DNA of 64,000 nt. Source: Paenibacillus agricola (GTDB lineage: Bacteria > Bacillota > Bacilli > Paenibacillales > NBRC-103111). Under the pieces are notes generated by a model. That model saw nothing but the letters and a program-made list of their open reading frames with translations, searched no databases and was not told where the DNA came from. Shown piece after piece: positions 15,068-23,108 of the stretch (its first letter is position 1; every line of letters begins with the position of its first letter). The stretch covers positions 488,084 to 552,083 of the forward strand of contig NZ_JAAOIW010000002.1 of NCBI RefSeq assembly GCF_011440305.1, read 5' to 3'. Both the position numbers and the translations under genes were made by a program.

Positions 15068-16858
15068 TTAGTCATCAATACGCAAATCGGCTCTGTTTGA
15101 GCTAAGAGGCAGCATGACATTGAACGTTGTACCTTGTCCATATATCGAATCAAATGTGACTCTGCCGCCATGCGCCTCCACAATTTTTTTGACAATTGTC
15201 AGCCCTAAACCGGAGCCGCCAATCTTGCGCCTGTCCGAATTATCCACTCGATAAAAGGGCTGGAAAATATTAGATTTGGCTTCATCGGGAATACCAAGCC
15301 CGTAATCGATAAACTTGACACACACATTCTCTTCAGTGCGTGATACCTCTACAACAACCCTGTCTGCTCCAGGCGAATATTTGACAGCGTTGCTGAGCAA
15401 ATTCAAGTAGACTTGCTTCAGCTTATCCTTGTCTGCCAGCACAGGCAATGCGTCAGCGGGTACTTGCAAATGCAAACGATGCAGATGCTCATCCTGCTGC
15501 CATTCCTGAATAATCTCCTCAGTAACGGATCGAAGCTCCAGCAGTTCAAAATGGTATTCCTGCCTGCCCGCTTCCATACGCTGAATATCGAGAAAATCAT
15601 CAATAAGATGGCTTAACCGCAAGGATTCGTTATAAACCGTTTGCAAATATTTTTTCTGCTTCTCCTCTGGAAGATGGCGATGCAGCAGAATTTCAATAAA
15701 GCCTTGGACCGATGAAAGCGGCGTCCGAAGCTCGTGCGAAACTACAGAAATAAATTCGTTTTTGATCTCGTCTGCCTTTTCTTCTTCACTCCTGTTGCGG
15801 AATACTAGCAAGAACTCGTTATGCGCTTGCCCGGTAGATATCGTGTCCAAACGCATCTCAATAAACTGCTTGCCATGCTCAAGCGGAATGGAGAACCGTG
15901 TCCGGTATGAGGACTGCCTCCCAGCAAGCACTTCTTCGGCATGCTCACGCAGCCTCAAATTAGCTGGCTGTATAAGCCGCTGCCAAGAATTCAGCCAGAC
16001 CGTAATATTATCCCAATGTGCGCAGCCAAGTCCAAGCTGCTTCACCTGCTCGTTGGAGTAACGGATATGCCCTTTGTTATCGCAAAGTATGACGCCGTCT
16101 GAACTGAATTGTAAAATCCTCTCGATCATGCCGTGCTGCGATTCGATCTTGGCCAGCATTACCTCCAACTCGTCCTGCTGGGCAATTATCTCTTCGTTCT
16201 GCACTTCAAGCTGCTCGTTTTGCATCCTCATTTGCTGGATGTATTGTTCATTTTCTCTAATTAGCACGGCAGAACGCTGCAGTATCTGTAAAAGATAGCA
16301 AACACTTACACCACCGATCACACTAATCAAGGAGTAGGAAACCACACTGCTCCAAAATATCGGATTGCCCCTAAAAGCAGCACACACTAGGAGTGATGTA
16401 CAAATAATGTTCCATACTGTCGAAACCATCCAGACCCGCCATATCCCGCCAAGCCGTGTTATGGCCGCTGTTCCCAGCGTAAAAATCACAATACTGCTAG
16501 CGGCAATAAACGCCGCTTCATTCATGCCATGCAGCAGAAAACGTGCCAATGCGATCAAGACGCCAGCCATTAAAGCCGGGAGCGGACCGCTGAATACAGC
16601 AATCATAATGATCGGCAAATTCCGCAGATCCAGCCGTGCATTCGATGTAATATCCACGGAGAAATACATCAGAATGACACCAAGAAATGCAGCACTCAAA
16701 GAAGCCTTAAGCTGCTCTTTCCGGCTAAGATCCATTCTGAAAGGCCCTTTTACAAGTAAACTGACTATAAAAAAATAGGATACCATAATGGCGGCATTTA
16801 TTATCAAGTCTTTTATAATGAGAATCCCAACCTTCGTCGCGACAATGGATGAAATCAT
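15068..16858 (-). CDS. 5TM-LYT sensor histidine kinase with PAS domain
   Basis: This kinase of 596 residues has an N-terminal block of about six helices with the 5TM-5TMR_LYT pattern (RLDLRNLPIIMIAVFSGPLP and the following GVLIALARFLLHGM). A coiled coil (~200-245, Gln/Glu-rich) leads to a PAS domain (~248-360, FSSDGVILCDNKGHIRYSNE), a HisKA domain with the catalytic histidine in SVVSHELRTPLSSVQG, and a HATPase domain (NLLSNAVKYS, DYGLGIPDEAK, GGSGLGLTIV). LYT-type sensors respond to signals at or in the membrane. No response regulator is adjacent, so the partner is unknown. GGAGATAAC lies before the ATG; a terminator follows. Confidence 0.95.
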   Translation of the reverse strand: MISSIVATKVGILIIKDLIINAAIMVSYFFIVSLLVKGPFRMDLSRKEQLKASLSAAFLGVILMYFSVDITSNARLDLRNLPIIMIAVFSGPLPALMAGVLIALARFLLHGMNEAAFIAASSIVIFTLGTAAITRLGGIWRVWMVSTVWNIICTSLLVCAAFRGNPIFWSSVVSYSLISVIGGVSVCYLLQILQRSAVLIRENEQYIQQMRMQNEQLEVQNEEIIAQQDELEVMLAKIESQHGMIERILQFSSDGVILCDNKGHIRYSNEQVKQLGLGCAHWDNITVWLNSWQRLIQPANLRLREHAEEVLAGRQSSYRTRFSIPLEHGKQFIEMRLDTISTGQAHNEFLLVFRNRSEEEKADEIKNEFISVVSHELRTPLSSVQGFIEILLHRHLPEEKQKKYLQTVYNESLRLSHLIDDFLDIQRMEAGRQEYHFELLELRSVTEEIIQEWQQDEHLHRLHLQVPADALPVLADKDKLKQVYLNLLSNAVKYSPGADRVVVEVSRTEENVCVKFIDYGLGIPDEAKSNIFQPFYRVDNSDRRKIGGSGLGLTIVKKIVEAHGGRVTFDSIYGQGTTFNVMLPLSSNRADLRIDD

Positions 16859-16987
16859 TATATAACGTTATCTCCATGTTGAATACAGTCGAAGATGAGA
16901 ATATTTGGAATTAATTTGTTAATTGGGTACTTGTTAGGAATAAGTTCTAGGAGCCGATCAAGCAATGGGACAGCTGGCTTCTTATCC

Positions 16988-17134
16988 TTAATCCAACCAT
17001 TCATCATGCGGATCAAACGCCGGGATCGGGATATTCAGGATTTTCATTTTGCCTACAGCCCTATGACGGCAGCCAGGCTTAATTAACACAGAAGCTCCCA
17101 CCTCCACCGGGTGCAGCCTGCCGTCAAGCTCCAT
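16988..17134 (-). pseudogene. Cupin-domain C-terminal fragment (48 codons)
   Basis: The minus strand encodes the end of a cupin: ELDGRLHPVEVGASVLIKPG, then CRHRAVGKMKILNIPIPAFDPHDEWLD and stop. The pattern G-x(n)-V-L-I-x-P-G-x-x-H-R followed by a P-x-F-x-P-x-D-E ending is typical of the second cupin motif in small cupins of ~110 residues. An in-frame TGA lies five codons before the first ATG, and the first cupin motif (HxH) is not found in the ~130 bases upstream, so the N-terminal half is gone. GGGGAGG precedes the ATG, so a short peptide could still be made. The remainder of 16859-17275 shows nothing else. Confidence 0.6.
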
Positions 17135-17275
17135 GAACGCCTCCCCTCAGGATGCCAAGACTAATATCGATTAATCCACTGGCCAAAATCGGTCTATTTC
17201 AAGACAATTTCAAATATATTCAAAAGTAGCGCCACATACAGTCACAACTAATGGGGGAATGGAGGTAGTGCGCAG

Positions 17276-17650
17276 ATGCCTTACAAATTCGACAAAAACG
17301 ATAAGTCCTTTAGTAAATATTCGCTGCTGCCGATTGGTGGCTTGCTCTTGCCGATTACCCTGCACAGTATACATCTAATGCTGCCCCTTCTTATGGCCGG
17401 CAGCGCTAGCCTTAGCAGCAGCCATAGCCATATGGGCCATCAGGATCCTAATATGACGCTGGCCGTAACACCTTTAGCAGCGGCTCCATGGCTGCAGCCT
17501 GCCATCAACCTAATCACGGTCATCTCTGCTATCTTTACTCTCTGGTACTTAATTCATTTATGGACACATAAAGCTGGCAGCCGGAGGTGGGCATGGATCT
17601 ATAGTGGCCTATCCATCGTTTGCTTTGGGGCGATGCTGTTGTTGCTTTAA
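17276..17650 (+). CDS. Small membrane protein with His-rich loop (124 aa)
   Basis: The family is not recognised. The protein has three predicted membrane helices (residues ~18-42, ~70-92, ~104-124). Between the first two, a loop rich in His and Ser (SSSHSHMGHQD) could bind a metal such as copper or zinc; this is inference from composition. GGAGGT lies eight bases before the ATG. It stands alone between the cupin fragment and a terminator that faces the aldo/keto reductase operon. Confidence 0.55.
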   Translation: MPYKFDKNDKSFSKYSLLPIGGLLLPITLHSIHLMLPLLMAGSASLSSSHSHMGHQDPNMTLAVTPLAAAPWLQPAINLITVISAIFTLWYLIHLWTHKAGSRRWAWIYSGLSIVCFGAMLLLL

Positions 17651-17666
17651 TCATAGGTAAAGACAA

Positions 17667-17698
17667 ACAAAAAGCACCCTCCAGATGGAAGGTGCTCT
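17667..17698 (-). terminator. Terminator of the dhaK-dhaL-AKR operon
   Basis: On the minus strand AGCACC and GGTGCT (with imperfect TTCC/GGAGG extension) form a stem followed by TTTTTGTTTG, 16 bases past the reductase stop codon. Confidence 0.7.
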
Positions 17699-17713
17699 TC
17701 AACTCGGTGCATC

Positions 17714-18682
17714 CTATACTTCCTCGCTCCGGTCCGTTGCTGGTGGAGGTGTGATTGACATTGCGGAAATTTCTTGGCGCCGCTGCGGGTTCATGTCAAC
17801 ATCAAGTGCCGCTAACAGCGGCTGCAGCTGCTCCATGTTACGCGCTCCAATAATCGGAGCTGTCACCGCAGGGTTAGCCATAACCCAAGCTACAGCCAAC
17901 GATGCCGGATGCTCGCCCTGCTCGGCAGCATAGTGGATGAAGCGCTCAGCTGCGTCCGAATAAAGCTGCTCCGCATAGCGATCTTGCGTGCCTTGGTGGT
18001 CAATGAAGCGGCCTACGGTCGGTTTGACGCTTTTATGGTATTTACCCGACAGCAAACCGGCTGCCAGCGGGCTGTAGGTGATCACGCCGATTTGTTCGGA
18101 CTGTGCCAAAGGCAGAATCTCCACTTCGGATTGGCGCTTAACCAGGTTGTACATCGGCTGGATACATTCAAAGCGTGCCAGCGATTCCTTGCTGGAGATG
18201 CCCAGTGCTTTGGCAATTTGCCACGCCGCCCAGTTGCTTACAGCAGGATAAAGGATTTTCCCTTGCTTTTGCAAATCATCTAGGCCACGCAAGGTTTCTT
18301 CAATGGCCGTCGTCGAATCAAAATGATGCACGAAATAGACATCGATGCGGTCGGTGTTCAGCCGCTTCAAGCTGCCTTCCACGGAAAGCATCATATGTCG
18401 GCGCGACATCCCTCTGGAATTCACACCTTTGCCCGTTGGCAAACAAAATTTGGAGGTGATCACAACGTCATTGCGGCAATCGGCGATACATTTTCCCAAA
18501 ATTTCTTCCGAGCGTCCCCCTGCATACACATCCGCTGAATCAAAAAAATTGATCCCTACCTCACGAGCTTGGTTAAACATAGCAAGAGAGGTTTCCTCGT
18601 CAGCAATGCTGCCGAACGGCATAGCCCCAAAGCAAAGGCTGGATACCTGTATCCCTGTTTTCCCTAAAGTCCGATATTCCAT
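17714..18682 (-). CDS. Aldo/keto reductase
   Basis: This is a 322-residue NADPH-type oxidoreductase of the aldo/keto reductase superfamily (TIM barrel). The N-terminus MEYRTLGKTGIQVSSLCFG is canonical. The catalytic tetrad is present: Asp in FFDSADVY, Tyr in VYAGG, Lys in VITSKF and His in YFVHHFDS. Cofactor-binding IGARNMEQL lies near the end. The ATG at 18682 follows GGGGGAAATAAC; seven more codons upstream are open but unlikely. It is the last gene of an operon after dhaK and dhaL, so it probably reduces or oxidises a short carbonyl compound in the same pathway. The exact substrate is not shown by sequence. Confidence 0.93.
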   Translation of the reverse strand: MEYRTLGKTGIQVSSLCFGAMPFGSIADEETSLAMFNQAREVGINFFDSADVYAGGRSEEILGKCIADCRNDVVITSKFCLPTGKGVNSRGMSRRHMMLSVEGSLKRLNTDRIDVYFVHHFDSTTAIEETLRGLDDLQKQGKILYPAVSNWAAWQIAKALGISSKESLARFECIQPMYNLVKRQSEVEILPLAQSEQIGVITYSPLAAGLLSGKYHKSVKPTVGRFIDHQGTQDRYAEQLYSDAAERFIHYAAEQGEHPASLAVAWVMANPAVTAPIIGARNMEQLQPLLAALDVDMNPQRRQEISAMSITPPPATDRSEEV

Positions 18683-18705
18683 GTTATTTCCCCCATCATC
18701 CACAT

Positions 18706-19374
18706 TTATTTGGTATTAGCATTCATAGCAGCTACAGTCGATCCATTTTTCAAAAATTCATAGCTGGCAGACAAAATAATAAAAGCAGACGTAGCTCCCG
18801 GATCCTGATGGCCTAAAGCGCGGTCGCCCAATTTACTTGAGCGTCCTTTTTTAGACATCAGATTTTTGGTCGATTCCATCCCTTGTTCAGCCGCTTGTAC
18901 GGCTTCGCCCAAGCAAGCAATCAGCTCCTGATCCTCTTGGTAAGCCTTCTGCAAGCTTTCGATGGCAGGAATCCAGGTGTCCAGCATTGTTTTGTCGCCA
19001 AGCTGTGCTTTGCCCCGCTCTTGAATGCCTTTGACCATAGCCGCCCAAAATTCGACCATAGCCTGCTTGCTTATGACCGATTTGCCTTGCAGCACAGTCG
19101 CTCCCCGCAGGAATGCCGTGGCATACAACGGCCCCACGGATGAGCCCACCGCATTGAGGAAGCACATCGCTACCTCTTTGCACAACAGCCCACAGTCCTC
19201 CGCTTCAAAAGCATTCACTTTATCGGCAATCGCCTCCCAGCCAAGCGACATCGTAACACCATGATCCCCATCGCCTAATGCCCGATCCAGCTCGGACAAG
19301 TAATCCTTTTGCTCCTCGATGCGGCTTTGCACATGTAACAGCATATTTTTAAAATCCTGAATAGATACCTCCAT
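18706..19374 (-). CDS. dhaL: Dihydroxyacetone kinase subunit DhaL-like
   Basis: This 222-residue soluble protein binds the ADP/ATP used by the two-subunit dihydroxyacetone kinase. The signature LDRALGDGDHGVTMSLG carries the conserved Asp residues that hold magnesium and nucleotide. The later GDKTMLDTWIPA and GDRALGHQDPGATSAF also match the family. The ATG at 19374 has AAGGAGG ten bases upstream. It overlaps nothing and follows dhaK by 13 bases. No DhaM phosphotransfer protein is in the window, so it is unclear how ADP on DhaL would be re-phosphorylated, or whether free ATP is used. Related two-subunit kinases also use erythrulose and other ketoses. Confidence 0.9.
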   Translation of the reverse strand: MEVSIQDFKNMLLHVQSRIEEQKDYLSELDRALGDGDHGVTMSLGWEAIADKVNAFEAEDCGLLCKEVAMCFLNAVGSSVGPLYATAFLRGATVLQGKSVISKQAMVEFWAAMVKGIQERGKAQLGDKTMLDTWIPAIESLQKAYQEDQELIACLGEAVQAAEQGMESTKNLMSKKGRSSKLGDRALGHQDPGATSAFIILSASYEFLKNGSTVAAMNANTK

Positions 19375-19387
19375 GTCTTTTCCCTCC

Positions 19388-20383
19388 TTACATTTGGACA
19401 AACATCGCGCAGTCGGCTGGAGCATCGATCAGCTCAGCTAGCTCATCGTCGAGCTTCATAATAGAAACCGAGCAGCCACCCATTTCCAATGAAGTCACAT
19501 ATTCGCCAACAAAAGATCTATGGACGATGACTCCTTTTTGCGCAAGCATATGGGCAATGCTTCTGTACATGATAAATAGCTGCATTTGTGGCGTTGAGCC
19601 TAGTCCATTCACCAGCACAGCAACACGTTCGCCCGCTTGCAAAGGCATGTCTTCGACAATGCGGTCGAACAGGATTTGTGCGACTTCATCGGCAGTCCCA
19701 ATCGGACCGCGCATAACACCAGGCTCGCCGTGGATGCCCAGCCCGATTTCCATTTCATCGTCACCCAGCGTGAAGCTTGGCTCGCCGGTTTGCGGCAAGT
19801 AACAAGGCGATAGGCCTACGCCCATCGTTCGCACGTTGTCATTCGCTTTTGCCGTCAGCCTGACTACCTCGTCAAGATCCAGCCCTTTATTTGCAGCTGC
19901 TCCTGCCGCCTTATACACCATGAAGCATCCGGCGATACCCCGGCGCTCCTCTGCAAGCTCAGCCGAAGCTACATCATCTGTAACCCGGATGGTTTCCACA
20001 CGAATGTTCTCAAAGCCGGCTAGCTCCATAGCCATATCAAAGTTCATACAGTCGCCTGCATAGTTGCCATATACATAAATAACGCCTGCTCCACCGTCTA
20101 CAGCCTTCGTGACTTCCAGGATCGGATCGGGTGGCGGCGACGCGAATACGTTGCCTACAGCAACGCCATCAGCGAAGCCGGTTCCAAGCAGACCGAGCGA
20201 AGCTGGCTCATGGCCAGACCCGCCGCCAATTACGACCCCCACTTTACCTGGACGAGCCGAGGCTACACTCACGATTGAGCGTTTATTTTGCGGTAAAATT
20301 TTCACATATTGCGGATATGCCGCAGCGTATCCTTCCATCATTTCATCTACAACTGAATTAGGTGCATTGATTAGCTTCTTCAT
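19388..20383 (-). CDS. dhaK: Dihydroxyacetone kinase subunit DhaK-like
   Basis: This 331-residue substrate-binding subunit forms a covalent hemiaminal between a histidine and the ketose carbonyl. Recognisable parts are MKKLINAPNSVVDEMMEGY, GGGSGHEPASLGLLG, the YVYGNYAGDCMNFDMA block, and GLGIHGEPGVMRG, which holds the substrate histidine. The C-terminal VLVNGLGSTPQMQLFI is also typical. It starts the operon dhaK-dhaL-aldo/keto reductase. About 50 bases upstream lies a promoter with an operator nearly identical to that of the phyH operon at 28.2 kb, so both are probably controlled by the AraC-type regulator between them. Dihydroxyacetone is the likely but not certain substrate. Confidence 0.93.
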   Translation of the reverse strand: MKKLINAPNSVVDEMMEGYAAAYPQYVKILPQNKRSIVSVASARPGKVGVVIGGGSGHEPASLGLLGTGFADGVAVGNVFASPPPDPILEVTKAVDGGAGVIYVYGNYAGDCMNFDMAMELAGFENIRVETIRVTDDVASAELAEERRGIAGCFMVYKAAGAAANKGLDLDEVVRLTAKANDNVRTMGVGLSPCYLPQTGEPSFTLGDDEMEIGLGIHGEPGVMRGPIGTADEVAQILFDRIVEDMPLQAGERVAVLVNGLGSTPQMQLFIMYRSIAHMLAQKGVIVHRSFVGEYVTSLEMGGCSVSIMKLDDELAELIDAPADCAMFVQM

Positions 20384-20431
20384 GTATAAATCGTAGCCTC
20401 CCGTTGATTTCTTTAAGATCTCTACCGTTTT

Positions 20432-20500
20432 ATTATAGAGTCACTGGTTTACAGCATAAAACTGACAATTCATATGAATGGGATCAGGACAATATCTGTC
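20432..20500 (-). promoter_or_regulatory. dhaK promoter and operator shared with the phyH operon
   Basis: Minus strand: a -10 box TATAAT (20437-20432), no good -35 box, then ATGCTGTAAA (20457-20448), ATTGTCAGT (20469-20461) and GACAGATATTGTCC (20500-20487). The same four blocks, in the same order and with identical spacing (10, 3 and 17 bases), occur before phyH. The two GACAAT half-sites are 24 bases apart, and the distal one is part of a dyad (GACA-N5-TGTC). This is the layout of an activator-dependent AraC-family promoter. The rest of 20384-20638 holds a hairpin (GAAGGTT/AACCTTC) at the end of the AraC gene and nothing else. Confidence 0.75.
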
Positions 20501-20638
20501 AAACAAGCTGTGGTGCAAAAGCCAACGCCAGCGCGGTGCAGTGGCTTTAAGCCTGATGATTAAAGCCGTAAAAACATTTATTGTCCATTCGGAAACTTGG
20601 AGATTTGGCAATTCAGGAATTCGAAGGTTCGGTAACCT

Positions 20639-22963
20639 TCAACGATTCGAGAGCCGGTATTGCTTCGGCGACATTCCCACATAACGCTGGAACGCACGGT
20701 TGAGGTTACGCTCCGAATAACCAACCACCTCGGCTATCTCCATCACACTGAGGTCGGTATCCTGCAGCGATTGCTTCGCTTTCTCGACCTTGTATTCGGT
20801 CAAATATTCGATAAAAGCGACCCCAACCTCCTTCTTGAACATCCGGCTCAAATAAGATGGGCTCATCCCGATCATATCTGCGGACTCAATCAAGGAATGG
20901 CTCGCGCCCGGATTCTCACGGATATGTTTGCATACCTTCTGGATCGCAATTTTCACGCTTTGCTTGCGGAAGTCCTCGGTAATTTGCTGGTATAAAGGGA
21001 ATATGATTTCAATATACCATTCATAGATTTCACGGGCGGTTTGCCGCGCTTTAAGCTGGTCGAACCAATTGCCCTCCAACGAATCAATAACGCCTGGCCC
21101 CTGCTCCTCCAACGATTGAATAATTGAGGACAGAAGCACATGGTAGCATTGATAGATCGTGTTGTAGGAGCCGGAGTCCCGCAAGGTTTTGGCGAATTGG
21201 TTCAACCCCTTCTCGGCATAAAGCAGCTCGCCTCTGGAAAGCGCATCGACAATAACTTTCTCCTGCTCCCGCGGGTAGAAGAATAAGGATTGCTTCTCCG
21301 AAGGCTCCAGCTCATCGAAAAGTAACGTAGCTTGCGTATCATTAAGCATCCGGTATTGCAACGCCGCTTCAGCTTCCCGATAGCAGTCAGGCAGCCGCTT
21401 GATTTCTTTGTAAATGCCGCCAATTCCATTAGATACGGAGAATGACAAATATTTTTTGAGTGCGTCCTTGATCTCTTCAGCAAAGCTACGGGTCAGCTCA
21501 AGAATCTGTTCCCGCGGCACCTGTTCCGTAAAATGCAAAATGGTAATGCTTTCCCGTTCATTATTTTCGATCACATAGCCATCCAGAGCCGATTTTGCCA
21601 GCAGCTCCTTAATCACATTCATAATAGCGAATAACACAATCGCCCCTTCATTGGGCAGAAATCGTTTTTCTTTAAACAGGTTTTCGACAATCGTGATCAG
21701 CACAATAAAAGAGCCCGTCATCGGCAGCTCATATTCGGCACACTCATTCCTAAGCGATTCGCCGCTCCCTGCGAAGCCCTTCAGCAGCTTTTTCAAGAGC
21801 TGATCCCGTAAATTGGGCTGCGTCTTTTGCATATAGGTTTCCAAAGCAAGCGCTTGCTGGTTTAAATGCCCGAGACAGGACTTCAGAAATTCAATCTCAT
21901 TGCCCTGCTGTTTAATTGAGCGGCCGCCTTGCAAATTTTCACCGTATTTGATCAGATTTTCGATCGGGTTGTACATCATTTTGGAAGCAAAAAACGTCAG
22001 CAGCAGGCTAACCAGCAAAAATACAGCGACCGAAAATACAGTCAGCCAACCGATCCAGCTAACCTGCTGGAGCAGATCCTTCTCAGGCAGCAAAGAAATA
22101 TACGTCCGGCCCAGCAGGGAGCGCTGGAACACAGCCATATAGGTGTCCCCATTCGCAGCCTTAATTTCGAATTGCCCGGTGCTTTCCTCACTACTCAGAA
22201 TAGCGGACAAGCCCGTCGTATCCCCCGCCAAGGGTCCCCAATTCGCGTTGCCTGAGGAATTCAAAATGATTTTATTATTCGAATCCAATATGAGGATCGA
22301 TTGGTTTTTCGAATAGGTTGAAAACGTAACCAGATTTCTGCGGAGCACCTCTTCTTTAACTTGGACAAGAAGGACGCCTTGAGCCTGCTCTGAAGGCATG
22401 ACGGGAAGCCTCCTGATATAAGAAATATATCCATTCGCAGCGGAATCGGTTAAATAGACCCATGCTGCGGGAACCTTCAAATTTAGGGCGGTTTCCACAT
22501 CCTTACGGTTCATGCTCGTTCCAAAAACGACATAGCCATAATTGTGGGAAACCATAACATCCGATAGCTTTTCATAAAAAATAAGATCGTCGATAAGATT
22601 ATTGGAATTTTTGTAGGTCTGAAGGATATCCTGGATAAGCATATGCTGCAAAAAATCGGTTTTAAACCCGGGCCTGCCGATATTTTCCTTCATTAAGGTG
22701 TGATTCGATACATTCAAGGAGCCCATTTCAATATTGGCCAGCACATTTTCCATCCGGTCCTTGGCTACGGTCAACGAAATCTTATTATCCTCACTAAACT
22801 GGTCGGCCAGCTTTGTAATCGAAAAGTGATAGTAAGCGCTTCCAGCAAGGATGATTGGAATGGAAACCGTCAAGCAGCCAAACCAAATCAACCGTTTCAA
22901 GTAATTCGTTCGCGGCAATAGCGAGAAAAACGTTCTTCGAATGTATTCCAGACCTCTTCTCAT
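20639..22963 (-). CDS. YesN-like membrane AraC-family transcriptional regulator
   Basis: This 774-residue regulator spans the membrane: helix ~25-45, an extracellular Cache-like sensor (~50-300), a second helix at ~305-325 (IGWLTVFSVAVFLLVSLLL), and a cytoplasmic region ending in an AraC helix-turn-helix pair (~672-770). The DNA-binding end shows SLIESADMIGMSPSYLSRMF and MEIAEVVGYSERNLNRAFQRYV. Such one-component sensors usually control a neighbouring sugar or oligosaccharide ABC transporter. The ATG at 22963 (after GGGAG) is preferred to the GTG 12 bases upstream. It lies between two operons that share an operator and is the obvious candidate to activate both. Confidence 0.93.
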   Translation of the reverse strand: MRRGLEYIRRTFFSLLPRTNYLKRLIWFGCLTVSIPIILAGSAYYHFSITKLADQFSEDNKISLTVAKDRMENVLANIEMGSLNVSNHTLMKENIGRPGFKTDFLQHMLIQDILQTYKNSNNLIDDLIFYEKLSDVMVSHNYGYVVFGTSMNRKDVETALNLKVPAAWVYLTDSAANGYISYIRRLPVMPSEQAQGVLLVQVKEEVLRRNLVTFSTYSKNQSILILDSNNKIILNSSGNANWGPLAGDTTGLSAILSSEESTGQFEIKAANGDTYMAVFQRSLLGRTYISLLPEKDLLQQVSWIGWLTVFSVAVFLLVSLLLTFFASKMMYNPIENLIKYGENLQGGRSIKQQGNEIEFLKSCLGHLNQQALALETYMQKTQPNLRDQLLKKLLKGFAGSGESLRNECAEYELPMTGSFIVLITIVENLFKEKRFLPNEGAIVLFAIMNVIKELLAKSALDGYVIENNERESITILHFTEQVPREQILELTRSFAEEIKDALKKYLSFSVSNGIGGIYKEIKRLPDCYREAEAALQYRMLNDTQATLLFDELEPSEKQSLFFYPREQEKVIVDALSRGELLYAEKGLNQFAKTLRDSGSYNTIYQCYHVLLSSIIQSLEEQGPGVIDSLEGNWFDQLKARQTAREIYEWYIEIIFPLYQQITEDFRKQSVKIAIQKVCKHIRENPGASHSLIESADMIGMSPSYLSRMFKKEVGVAFIEYLTEYKVEKAKQSLQDTDLSVMEIAEVVGYSERNLNRAFQRYVGMSPKQYRLSNR

Positions 22964-23052
22964 TAGTGCTTCCACTCCCGACCATAGTAGTCATTTTCTC
23001 TTAAGTATATCAAAGCTGGGTCGATTAAGACATGACACACTACAAACAGCAA

Positions 23053-23093
23053 TATTGTGGCCGCCGGAAGTCATCCTTCCGGCAACCACAATA
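23053..23093. terminator. Hairpin between the binding-protein and AraC genes
   Basis: ATTGTGG-CCG-CCGGAAG pairs with CTTCCGG-CAA-CCACAAT, a long two-part stem. No T tract follows on either strand, so it is more likely an mRNA-stabilising or attenuating structure than a full terminator, reducing read-through from the transporter genes into the regulator gene. Confidence 0.5.
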
Positions 23094-23108
23094 GAGGGTC
23101 TTGCTTTA

